The notes: generated by a model from the letters alone, not told the origin. 16,932 nt of DNA from an uncultured Acetobacteraceae bacterium (GCA_903839965.1 CAIMEK010000175.1:1-16932), one strand, 5' to 3'; numbered from the stretch's first letter, positions 8,023-16,816 are shown. Program-made: numbers and translations.

Positions 8023-8348
8023 TACATCTCGCGTATGCAGGCGGGGTCATCGGCTGTGGTTGCGTCATGGGGCATGGAGGCCTGTTGGGGCGTTGCCACA
8101 CGATGCGGGCACACCCATCGAGGCTCGACCCGGTCGCCGGGCAAAAAGAGTCTGCACGTACCGCAATTGTTCGTATTGTGGGCAACCAGAACATAATCCG
8201 GTCACCGGGGTTACGGGTCGACGGCTTTTGTGCCGATGGTCCGCAGTAGGGCGTCGCCAAAAGGAATGGTGGCATGCTTAAGTGACTAACTACGGAAGAC
8301 CAGCTACGGGCGGCCCGCCCAGTCTTTATTGGCATAGTTGTAATTTAT
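8023..8348. other. Non-coding stretch between IclR promoter region and transporter remnant
   Basis: No gene is supported here in any frame. The right end (about 8320-8348) is more AT-rich than the surroundings and may include decayed N-terminal codons of the transporter remnant. The short palindrome CCGGTCACCGG lies at about 8199-8209. No good promoter for the plus-strand block was found. Confidence 0.5.
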
Positions 8349-8626
8349 AGTTTGGTCGTAATGACTATTAAATATTATGATAGTTTCGCTTATGGCACCG
8401 CCGCTGTGCTTGTATTTTCAATGGTGCTCTTTCCATACTTATTGCCGCTCACCGGTCTTCGTGTTGCATGCGGCACGTTGACACTGTATTTTTTCATCCG
8501 GCCGGTGCAAGGAATATTTCTGGCCATCTCGGCGACACGATCAGTCGCAAGAAGATGCTGATCACCACGCTCGTCATGGTGGGCCCCAAGAACCGCTCGC
8601 CCCTGCTGGATCGGGAGCGGGTGTGA
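8349..8626 (+). pseudogene. MHS-type MFS transporter, N-terminal fragment
   Basis: Broken remnant of a metabolite:proton symporter (MHS family of the major facilitator superfamily). The first frame reads TIKYYDSFAYGTAAVLVF then VLFPYLLPLTG, the helix 1 region (family form: TIEWYDFFIYGTAAALVF, then a FFP segment). It continues to FFIRPVQGI, the helix 2 motif FxxRPxGG. A frameshift near 8515-8522 then moves to GHLGDTISRKKMLITTLVMVG, which is the GDxxGRK loop and the start of helix 3. The fragment degrades after that and stops at 8626, so only about 90 of some 430 residues remain. Base composition at the left end is AT-rich compared with the rest of the window. It is probably the former transporter of this block, now lost through internal deletion. 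Confidence 0.75.
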
Positions 8627-8645
8627 CATTGCCGAGAGAAGACGC

Positions 8646-11217
8646 ATGACACAGAACCTGTTCGATCAATCGCCCAAACCCGGCATGCTGCAGGGACTGC
8701 GGGTTGCCGAGACGACGGACGAACTTGGCGAATATTGCGGGCTGCTGCTGGCCGGCCTCGGTGCTGAGGTCATCAAGATCGAGGCCGCGGAAGGCTCGCC
8801 GACCCGGCGTATCGGGCCCTTCTATGAGGATGTCGCGGGACCGGAGCGCTCGCTGCTCTTTTGGGCCTACAATCGCGGGAAAAAATCCGTCCAGGTCACG
8901 ACGAAGGAGTAATACTTGCGCCTTGTAGGCAGCGCCGACATCCTGCTTGACAGCACCGGCGGCGCTTTCGCTCGCACGCTTGGTGTCGATCCGACGACGC
9001 TAGGTGCACTCTTCCCGGCCTTGATCACCGCCGGGCTGACGCCCTTCGGCGATACCGGGCCGTGGAAAGACTGGAAGGCATCGGACCTTGTTCATCTGGC
9101 GCTCGGCGGTATCATGATGAGCTGCGGCTACGACATGACGCCCGATGGCCGCTACGACCTGCCGCCGATCGCGCCGCAAATATGGCATGCCTATCATATC
9201 GCTGGCGAGCAACTCGCCGTCGGCATCGCCGGGGCCCTGTTCCATCGCCAACAGACCGCCCAAGGCCAGGACGTGTCCTGTGCCGTCCACCAGGCGGTTT
9301 CGACGAACACCGAAATCGACAACATGACCTGGATCATGCGGCGGGCCCCCGTCTATCGGCAGACCGGACGGCATGCGGTCGAGCAGCCCACACATACGCC
9401 GAACATGAGCTACACCAAGGACGGACGTTGGGTGATGACCTGCTTCGTCTCACCGCTTGACAAAAACAAGCTGACGCCGTTCCTGGATGGCTACGGCATG
9501 GCGGCCGACCTGAAGCATGTCACCAGCGATGCCGACGTGGGCGCGCGGTATGTTCCGGGATCGGCCGGAGCGACCGAAGAAGCCGAACGCATGCAGGACG
9601 TAATCCAGCGCTTCGTTCGGGCGTTCTGCTACTCGGAGGTGCCATGGCGGAAGGCGCAGGAGGCGGGGCTGTTCTGGGCTCCGATCCGCAAGCCGCACGA
9701 GAACGCGGCGGACGAACACTGGCTCTCGCGCCGGACCTTCACTGACATTGAACATCCGGAGTTGGGCCGCAGCTTCCGCTCCCCGACCAGCAAGTGGTTG
9801 AGCACGGCCACCAGCTGGCAGCCCGGAACGCGCGCACCGCTTCTCGGCGAACACACCGATGCGGTACTGGCCGGCCCGGTGTGCGAACCCCGGATCGAGC
9901 CTCGCCTCCGCAGTCACGACCAGTCGTCGCTTTCGCTGCACGGCATGCCGTTCTCGCTCGCCGGCGTGCGGATCTTCGATTTTTCGTGGTTCCTTGCCTC
10001 CGCCGGCGGCACCAGGTTGCTCGCCTGGATGGGTGCGGAAAGCCTGAAAGTGGAGTGGAAGACTCATCCGGACACGCGCCTTGCCGCGATGGCGCCGATC
10101 GGCGGCCGGGTAGCGCGCGAAGCTGCCACGGCACCGCTCAAGGGTGTCAACGACTCCGACATGGGTGGCCAGTTCAACAACAAGAACGCGGGCAAGCGGG
10201 GCCTGTCGCTCAATGTCCACCATCCGAAAGGCTTCAAGATCGCCACGGATCTGATCCGGCAGTGTGACATTGTGGCGGAAGGCTTCTCGCCCGGCGTGCT
10301 CGAACGACTCGGTCTCGGCTATGATGTGCTGCGTTCGATCCGGCCAGACATCATCTACGTCCAGCAATCCGGGATGGGCGGCAGTGGAACTTACGGCCGG
10401 TTCCGTACCGTCGGCCCGATTGCCGCTTCCTTCGCCGGCGCGACCGACATGTCCGGCATTCCCGAGCCGGCCAATGCCCGCCGGCTGGGGCAATTCTTAC
10501 CTGGACTGGTCCGGCGCCTATGGCTTCGCGCGCGCGACGATCGGCGCGCTGCTGCATCGCGAGCGTACCGGTGAGGGGCAAATGGTCGACTCCTCGCAGT
10601 GCGAGGCGGGCATCATCCAGACTGCCGTGGCGGTGCTGGACTGGTCCGCCAACGGTCGTGCCTGGTCCCGCTACGGCAATCGCTCGCCCTACAAGCCGGC
10701 CGCGCCGCACGGCGCCTACCGTTGCCGAGGCGAGGATCGCTGGCCCGCGATCGCCTGTTTCGGCGAAGCGGAATGGATTGCGTTCACGGAGGTGGCCGAG
10801 CTTCGCCAATTGCGGAGCGATCCGCGGTTTGCCACGCTGGCAAGCAGGCTGCAGCACCAGGATGCGCTGGACGAGGCCGTGACAACGTGGACGGCGACTG
10901 TCGACGCCAACGACGCGATGGCGCGGCTGCAGGCGGCCGGCGTCGCGGCTGGCGTCTGCCAGACCGCGGCCGAGCGGTGCGACACCGACCCGCAACTGCG
11001 CGCACTGAACTGGCTGACCGAGCTGAAGGGGAGTAAGATCGGTCGTTGGCCGGTGCCGGAATTCCCGGTGAAACTGAGTCGGACCCCGGCCTATGCCGGC
11101 GGCCCGATCGACCGCGGAGCGCCGTGCTATGGCGAGGACAACCGCTTCATCCTGCGCGAGATGCTCGGCTATTCGGAGGCAGAGATCGCGGCGCTGGCCG
11201 AGGAGGGTGTCATCTAG
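8646..11217 (+). pseudogene. Tandem (double-module) family III CoA-transferase, interrupted
   Basis: Fused protein of about 855 codons with two CaiB/BaiF modules, which transfer CoA between carboxylic acids. Module 1 begins LQGLRVAETTDELGEYCG with GAEVIKIE and continues through PFGDTGPW and the PQIWHAYHIAGEQLAVGIAG region. Module 2 begins LAGVRIFDFSWFLASAGGTR and contains FNNKNAGKRGLSLNV, GFSPGVLERLGLGYD, YVQQSGMGGSG, PAGWGNSYLDWSGAYGF, and ends near SEAEIAALAEEGVI. Two lesions break it: an in-frame TAA at 8910-8912 after KKSVQVTTKE (probably with a few codons lost), and a frameshift around 10465-10485, between SGIPEP and PAGWG. The site aligned with catalytic Asp169 of formyl-CoA transferase is Gln in module 1 (codon 9291-9293) and Glu in module 2 (10603-10605). 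GAGAGAAG lies 5 bases before the ATG. It would have activated the pathway acid as a CoA thioester. Confidence 0.82.
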
Positions 11218-11279
11218 GACGACGAAGGTGCGGATTTTTCGCGTGATTGAGCTTCAAAAACAACCACAGGTGTCTTTTT

Positions 11280-12371
11280 ATGACAAACACTGCGCGTAAC
11301 ACGCCGTTTGGACGAGTCCTGCCGCCTGATGAACGCTGGCTCGCGTTGGGGGAAGTCGAGCCGGTGCTCGATCCCGAGCTTCCGATCGTCGACGCCCATC
11401 ATCATCTGTGGGACAACCGCGAAACCCAACCCGGCAACGGCAGCGGCCACCGTTACCTGCTCGATGATTTCCTCGCGGACACCAATACGGGGCATAAAGT
11501 TGTCGCGACAGTTTTTATCGAGACCGATGCGATGTACCGCGCGACGGGACCGGAAAGCTTCCGTTCCGTCGGCGAGGTTGAGTTCGTCAACGGCATCGCC
11601 GCCATGTCGGCCAGTGGCCGGTACGGTCCGACAAAGGTCGCGGCCGGCATTGTTGGCTGGGTGGATCTTACCCTTGGTGATGCGGCTGCCCCCGTATTGT
11701 GGGCGATGATGGTCGCTGGAGGCGGCCGCTTCCGTGGCGTTCGCTCGTGCGGCAACTGGGATGCGGACCCGATCATCGGTAATGGCAGGGGTGCCTCGCC
11801 GGATGCCTATCGGAGCCCGGGCTTTGAAGTCGGCTTCAGAAGGCTATGCGAACTCGGATTGTCGTTCGACGCCTGGGTCTTTCATACGCAACTCGACCAG
11901 GTGATCGATCTGGCCCGGCGATTCCCGGACGCAAACATCATCATGGGCCATATTGGTGGCGTACTTGGCTACGGCCCCTATCGCGGCCGCGAGAACGAGA
12001 TCTTCGCGGCCTGGAAAACGTCGATGAAAGCACTGGCGGCGTGCGAAAACGTGTCCGTCAAATTGGGAGGGGCTGCATCGCGACTTGCGGCATTCGACTA
12101 TGGCAAACTGCCGCGGCCGCCTACATCGGAAGAGTTGGCGTCGGGATGGCGTCCGTACTTCGAGACCTGTCTTGAGCTGTTCGGCGCGAACCGCTGCATG
12201 TTCGAAAGCAATTTCCCCGTGGAGAAGCTGCTGTGCAGCTACCGAACGCTGTGGAATGCGTTCAAGCGTATTGTCGCCGGGGCGTCGGCCGCCGAAAAAC
12301 ATGCGCTTTTCAGCGGAACCGCTTCCCGGGTTTATCGTCTGGGTTCTGGGCAGAACCTCGCGCCGCCATGA
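11280..12371 (+). CDS. Amidohydrolase 2 family metal-dependent hydrolase
   Basis: An intact 363-residue TIM-barrel hydrolase of the PF04909 type, paralogous to the minus-strand gene at the left edge. Shared blocks include LPIVD(A/S)HHH, MYRATGPE, VGEVEFV, AAMSASG, YGPT and VKLGG. The metal motif is VDAHHHLW (His40 and His42), followed by IIMGHIGG with another probable ligand His. The C-terminal strand reads CMFESNFPVEK, where relatives usually have SNFPVD, so the last acid is Glu rather than Asp. The ATG at 11280 is supported by AGGTG 8 bases upstream; an upstream start at 11247 lacks a site. The gene begins 62 bp after the CoA-transferase stop and ends in ATGA, where a second frame of unknown identity opens. 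Probable role: hydrolysis of a lactone or ring intermediate; substrate unknown. Confidence 0.9.
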   Translation: MTNTARNTPFGRVLPPDERWLALGEVEPVLDPELPIVDAHHHLWDNRETQPGNGSGHRYLLDDFLADTNTGHKVVATVFIETDAMYRATGPESFRSVGEVEFVNGIAAMSASGRYGPTKVAAGIVGWVDLTLGDAAAPVLWAMMVAGGGRFRGVRSCGNWDADPIIGNGRGASPDAYRSPGFEVGFRRLCELGLSFDAWVFHTQLDQVIDLARRFPDANIIMGHIGGVLGYGPYRGRENEIFAAWKTSMKALAACENVSVKLGGAASRLAAFDYGKLPRPPTSEELASGWRPYFETCLELFGANRCMFESNFPVEKLLCSYRTLWNAFKRIVAGASAAEKHALFSGTASRVYRLGSGQNLAPP

Positions 12372-12736
12372 CCGACACCGCAAAGGTTTCCCACGCCGCA
12401 AGGCCGGTGCGATCGGTCAACTTACGGAATGTCTTGCTTCGCGTCGCACCAAGGAAGGCTTCAAACGCGCTGTTGATCAGCAAAGCGTTGCATCGTGGCG
12501 TTCTGGCCAACACCCGCGGGCTTCGCCGATTTCAAAGCTGAACGGGATGTCCGGTATGTCGCTTCCCGCCGACTCCTTCGCAACGATGATGAACGGCCGC
12601 CGCCACCGTTTGCCGGCCTCTTCTCCGCGATCCACCCGCTCGCCCAGGACGTCTGCCGGAGCCGTTCCTCGGCGTCCGCGGCAGGTCCGCCTGCGCAACC
12701 ACCAACTCAGCGATGCACACCGAAAGTGAGAAAGCT
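12372..12736. other. Unassigned 365-bp stretch between amidohydrolase and MmgE/PrpD genes
   Basis: The amidohydrolase stop forms ATGA with an ATG at 12368, opening a 57-codon frame (starts MTDTAKVSHAARPV, ends near 12541) that I do not recognise. Plus-strand frames open after this are Arg/Pro/Ser-rich and look like shadows. A minus-strand frame (12477-12698) includes the protein-like segment FIIVAKESAGSDIPDIPF but has no recognisable family or ribosome binding site. The stretch may be a decayed gene of the operon, since its neighbours on both sides in the block carry lesions. Confidence 0.4.
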
Positions 12737-14083
12737 ATGCCACTAACCCATCGCGTTGGGCGAGTTTGTCAGCCGGAGTACCTTTGCTGACCTGCCGCAG
12801 AAGGCGATCGATACGGCGAAACTGGGGTTTACCGACACGATCGCGACGATGATGGCTGGCCGTAACGAACCGGTCGTGCGCATACTGACCGATGTGCTGG
12901 ATCCTGCTGCGGGACCGTCTTCGATCGCGTTCAGCGGCAGACAGGCATTGGCCACGGATGCCGCCCTGATAAACGGCGCAGCGGCTCACGCCCTCGATTA
13001 CGACGACGTCGCATTGCGTGGCCACATCAGCAGGGTACTTGTTCCATCGATCCTGGCCTACGGCCAGGAACTCGACGTCTCCGGGCAGGACAAGATCCTT
13101 GCCTACGCCATCGGCTATGAGACCTGGGCGGAACTGGTTTCGAGGGAGCAGGATTTTATCACGATAAGGGCTGGCATCCAACGGGAGTTCTCGGTCCGAT
13201 CGCCGCGGCGGCCGCCTGCGCCCGCCTTCGGGGACTTGACGCGGCAAAAGCGACAAACGCCATTGCGATCGGCGCTTCGCACAGCGCCGGCATCATGGCG
13301 AACTTCGGCTCCATGACGAAGCCCTACCACATTGGGCGCGCCGCCCAGGCCGGTATCCTGGCCGCAAAACTTGCCGCGCATGGCTTTACCGGATCGGGCG
13401 ATGCGATCGAACATCCGCAGGGCTTTCTCAGCGCCGTTTCGCCGGCAGGTCGGGTCACGCGCCAAAGTGAGCCTACGGAACTCGGAAAGACGTGGCGCAT
13501 CTTAACGGAAGGCCTCTGCATCAAGAAATACCCGATGTGCTATAGCACGCACAGGTTGATCGACGCCGCTCTGGCCCTGGCCGATGCCCACGATCTCAAG
13601 GCGGAAAGCATTCGTGGCATCGAGATCGGCTTGAGCGATACGTGCGTGAACATACTCCGGAATCACCAGCCCTGCGACAAGCTTGCTGCGAAGTTCAGCG
13701 CGGAATTTTCCGTGGCAGCGGCGATCGTTGCCCGGAAAGTGACGCTGGCCGAGCTTGACGATGCTTTTGTCACCAGGCCTGATATCCAGGACATGATGCG
13801 GCGGATAACGGTACGTCGCATCACGGAATACGCGGCCGGCGGGACGGGCGAGTCGGAGGCCGACGATCTCACAATTCAGCTCGCCTCAGGCGAGAAGCTC
13901 GAGGGCGCCCGTTTGAGGTGGGCCAGCGGCGCCGCCGAGCTGCCGTTGACCACCGAGGAGCTGTATCAGAAGTTCAAAGCCTGCGCGGAAGCGGGGAAGG
14001 TGGCGATCGATATTCCGGCGCTCTTCCAAAAGGCCCAGCAACTTGAACTTGGGTCGGCGCGCGGGCTGCTTGGCAACAGCTGA
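12737..14083 (+). pseudogene. MmgE/PrpD family protein, frameshifted
   Basis: Family of 2-methylcitrate dehydratase, cis-aconitate decarboxylase and iminodisuccinate epimerase: cofactor-independent enzymes acting on tri- or dicarboxylic acids. The start reads MPLTHR, then frame is lost by what looks like one extra base at about 12752-12755; the new frame continues GEFVSRSTFADLPQKAIDTA. Family blocks follow: LGFTDTIATMMAG, GAAAHALDYDDVA (the conserved H-x-x-D-x-D-D region), and REQDF. A second shift, consistent with one T missing from TTTT at 13154-13157, separates this from GWHPTGVLGPIAAAAACARL, NFGSMTKPYHIGRAAQAG, IKKYPMCYSTHR and the C-terminal domain. Restoring both bases would give about 449 residues, the normal family length, so the decay is recent or the lesions are base-calling errors. 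GAG lies 6 bases before the ATG. Confidence 0.83.
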
Positions 14084-14146
14084 GCCGCTTGAGGGTCGCT
14101 TCGCCACGGGACAGTTCGTTGCGTGGCCTCACGGCGGACGGGCGAT

Positions 14147-14176
14147 GGAGGGAAAGTCCTAAATGGTGTTCCCTCC
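14147..14176. other. Inverted repeat GGAGGGAA / TTCCCTCC upstream of the OYE gene
   Basis: Perfect 8-bp arms around a 14-base spacer, extended by GATG and CATC with a short bulge. It lies in the 254-bp gap between the MmgE/PrpD stop and the OYE start, about 160 bp before the latter. No T tract follows. It could be a transcription terminator of limited strength or an operator for the OYE gene; no clear promoter was found here. Confidence 0.38.
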
Positions 14177-14337
14177 TACATCCGTTGACTACGCCATGCG
14201 CTGCAGGAGCGGACTGGTCAGCCGGGATTGCGCGCGTGCCCTGACAGGTATCGATGCCTTGCCATGCGGCGATTCCGGAGATCGAACGGATTTTCGATGC
14301 AAATCAGGCACGACAGACGACCAATAGGAAGCCACCC

Positions 14338-15543
14338 ATGAGGACGACTCCTCTGTTGTTCACATCGCTGGATCTGCGTGGGGTGCACCTGAAAAACCGT
14401 ATCGTGCTGTCGCCGATGCTGACCTATTCGGGCCACGGCGGGCACGTGAATGACTGGCACTTCACGCACCTCGGCAAATACGCCATCAGCGGCGTCGGCC
14501 TGTTTTTTGTGGAATCGACCAACGTGGACGCAGCCGGATGCACCACCAGCAGTGACCTTGGCCTATGGGCCGACGACTTCATCGCGCCGTTCAAGCGGAT
14601 CGTCGACTTCGCGCATCGCTACGGCGCGGCGATCGGCATCCAGCTCGGCCATTCCGGGCGCAAAGCGGCCAGCGGCACGCCTTGGGAACGTTCGCCCGCA
14701 GGCGAGGGAAGTAAGCTGCTGAAAGGTTTGCAACGCGTGGACAATACCGGCCCGTGGGAACTGGTCGCCCCCAGCGCGTTGGCGCATGCGGCGGGGCATC
14801 CAGTGCCGCGGGCGCTCTCGGTTAACGAAATTCACCAACTCGCGGATGCCTGGGGCCAGGCTGCGGCGCGCGCCGAGCACGCCGGGTTCGATGTGGTAGA
14901 GGTGCACGCCGGACACGGCTACCTGATCCACCAGTTCCTGTCGCCGAAGGCCAACCGACGCAACGACGAATATGGCGGGACGCTGCAAGCCCGCATGCGG
15001 TTCGGGCTGGAGGTCGCGGATGAGGTCCGCCGCCATTGGCCGGAGAACAAGCCGCTGTTCTTCCGCATTTCGGCGGTCGATGACAGTGGCTTAACGATCG
15101 AGGACAGCGTGGCCTTTTCAACGGCGCTAAAGACCAAGGGCGTCGATGTGATAGATTGCAGCTCCGCTGGCATGGCGACCGACAACAGTCATTTGCTTGC
15201 ACACCTTCGGTACGGCTATCAGGTGCCGTATGCGCGTCAGGTGCGAGCCGAGGCCGGCATCAAGACGATGGCGGTTGGCCTGATCATTCATGCCGACCAC
15301 GCGGAGCAGATTTTGCAAAGCGGCAGCGCAGACCTGGTCGCGCTTGGGCGCGAGTTGATGCACAATCCGAATTGGCCGATCGATGCGGCATTGAAACTGG
15401 GGCGGAAGGCGAGCGCGGCGGGCCTGCCGCAGGCGTACGGCTACTGGCTGGACAAGCGCGCGGCCGCGGCATTTGGCGGCACGCCGTCTACGTTCCGGAT
15501 AGGCATGGAGCCTGAGCAGATGGAACGCGTGAAGTTGGAGTAA
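14338..15543 (+). CDS. NADH:flavin oxidoreductase, Old Yellow Enzyme family (YqjM-like)
   Basis: A 401-residue FMN-dependent TIM-barrel ene-reductase of the class III (YqjM/XenA-like) type, reducing activated C=C bonds such as enones or unsaturated acids with NAD(P)H. Landmarks: NRIVLSPMLTYS near the N-terminus, IQLGHSGRKA around 101-110 (FMN contact Gln102), VEVHAGHGYLIHQFLSP with substrate-anchoring His190 and His193, RNDEYGG at 208-214, and GRELMHNPNWP at 338-347 for phosphate binding. The Cys of the PMCMY motif that tunes flavin potential in YqjM is Leu28 here, while Tyr30 is kept. The ATG at 14338 is chosen for the AGGAAG site 7 bases upstream; the longer reading from 14254 adds a non-family extension. 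It is intact, unlike most of its block, and may still work or serve another route. Confidence 0.92.
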   Translation: MRTTPLLFTSLDLRGVHLKNRIVLSPMLTYSGHGGHVNDWHFTHLGKYAISGVGLFFVESTNVDAAGCTTSSDLGLWADDFIAPFKRIVDFAHRYGAAIGIQLGHSGRKAASGTPWERSPAGEGSKLLKGLQRVDNTGPWELVAPSALAHAAGHPVPRALSVNEIHQLADAWGQAAARAEHAGFDVVEVHAGHGYLIHQFLSPKANRRNDEYGGTLQARMRFGLEVADEVRRHWPENKPLFFRISAVDDSGLTIEDSVAFSTALKTKGVDVIDCSSAGMATDNSHLLAHLRYGYQVPYARQVRAEAGIKTMAVGLIIHADHAEQILQSGSADLVALGRELMHNPNWPIDAALKLGRKASAAGLPQAYGYWLDKRAAAAFGGTPSTFRIGMEPEQMERVKLE

Positions 15544-15798
15544 AGCGTCGGCGCCCGGCTGGCGCGGGTGGCTATCTCGTCAATGCGGGTGATGGTCCAC
15601 CCATCGGTGGAATCCGGCGACCGAATTATTTGCAGCCAAGCGGCCGCCCAGGCTTCCTTGCCGACGGCAAGCGACTTCCTCTGTTACTTCGTCGCCAGAT
15701 CTGGCTGGACAGACAATGCTGGCTGGGTCGCCGTGCGCGTCCGCGTGCTGCCGTCGACCGAGCATTGCGGCCCGGTCGCGACCGGCTTCTGGCAACGA

Positions 15799-16659
15799 CT
15801 ATTCAGCCGGTACGTCGAGGCCAATCACGCCGCGTTTGGCAAGATCGCCAATTTGTTCGGCACTGTAGCCGAGGCGCCGCAGCAGGTTTGCTGTGTGCTC
15901 CCCAAGTCGGGGCGGTGGCGATACGACGGCACCGGGTGTGTCGCTGAACTTCAGCGGCAGGCCGGCAACGCGGATCGGTCCTGCCCCGGGGACATCGATT
16001 TCGACGACCATCTCACGTGCCGCCACCTGCTCTTCGGCCACGATCTGCGCAACGCTGTTCACTGGCGTCGCCGGCACTTGCCGTGCGCGCAGCCGCTCCT
16101 CCCAGTACTTCACCGGGTGTTGCGCCACCACTTTGGTGAACATGGCGAGCAGCAAATCACGATGCTGGCCGCGCAAGTCCGCCGTTCGGAAGCGCGGGTC
16201 GTCGGCCCATTCGGGATGGTCGAGCGCCGCACAGCAGTCACGCCACATGCGTTCATTGAACGAGGCGATGACAATCCAGTCGTCAGCGGCCTGAAACGCC
16301 TGGTAAGGCACCCCAAGACCGCTGTTGGCGCTGCCGGCGCGCACCGGCACTTCGCCGGAAGAGAAGTAGCGCGTGAGATGCTGGGCCAACATCGCCACCT
16401 GGCATTCCAGCAGCGAGGTGTCGACGCGCTGGCCGCGCCTGGTGCGGTGTCGGTTCTCCAGGGCCATCAGGATACCTATCGTCGCCATCATGCCGGCGCT
16501 TCTGTCGGCGACCGACGGTCCCATTTTCGAAGGTGGGCGATCGGGCTCGCCGGTCATGCCCATGGTGCCGGAGTAGGCCTGCATGAAAAGGTCGTTCGCC
16601 GGTTCATCGCGACGTGGCCCGGTGGCGCCGAAACCGCTGATCAGGCAATAGATCAGCTG
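15799..16659 (-). pseudogene. Family III CoA-transferase, 5'-truncated
   Basis: C-terminal two-thirds of a single-module CaiB/BaiF CoA-transferase, about 286 codons. The open frame begins at LIYCLISGFGATGP, which lies well inside normal proteins, preceded by an in-frame stop at 16660-16662. Conserved blocks follow: DLFMQAYSGTMGMTGEPDRPP, GMMATIGILMAL, GQRVDTSLLECQVAML, NSGLGVPYQAFQAADDW, and the C-terminal LGEHTANLLRRLGYSAEQIGDL. Roughly 125 N-terminal residues, including much of the CoA-binding domain, are absent. A shorter ATG-initiated version (16584) could be called a gene but would lack the CoA site. The position aligned with the catalytic Asp of formyl-CoA transferase is Glu (16405-16407). 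It converges on the OYE gene, with 255 bp between them holding no supported gene. Confidence 0.8.
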
Positions 16660-16714
16660 TCAACGCCGGAGAAAGAATGCATCGGCCCGCCGGCATAAGA
16701 ACGCATCAGAGACG

Positions 16715-16747
16715 AATGCCAGAAGGCCGCCGCGGCGTTCTGGCATT
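16715..16747. terminator. Strong hairpin, probable bidirectional terminator
   Basis: AATGCCAGAA and TTCTGGCATT form a perfect 10-bp stem around a GC-rich 13-base loop. It lies about 70 bases past the stop of the minus-strand gene at the right edge, so it most likely terminates that transcript. No long T tract follows in either direction. It also marks the limit of the sequence lost from the truncated CoA-transferase. Confidence 0.5.
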
Positions 16748-16816
16748 TAGGTTGATCCCTGGGGTCTCGTTCGGCCAGGACGGTATGAGGCGTAGCGGTC
16801 CTGGAGGCCGAGACGG

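Noticed and set aside
8352..8381. TTGGTC and TATGAT with 18-bp spacing as a promoter for the plus-strand block
   Set aside because: It lies inside the transporter remnant, in drifted AT-rich codons where chance matches are likely; kept out of the feature list.
9450..10493. A 347-codon minus-strand frame opposite the CoA-transferase
   Set aside because: Antisense shadow of a high-GC coding region whose plus-strand translation has CaiB/BaiF motifs throughout.
15568..16698. A 376-codon plus-strand frame across the right end
   Set aside because: Antisense to the truncated CoA-transferase; its composition is His/Arg/Ala-rich and it has no domain.
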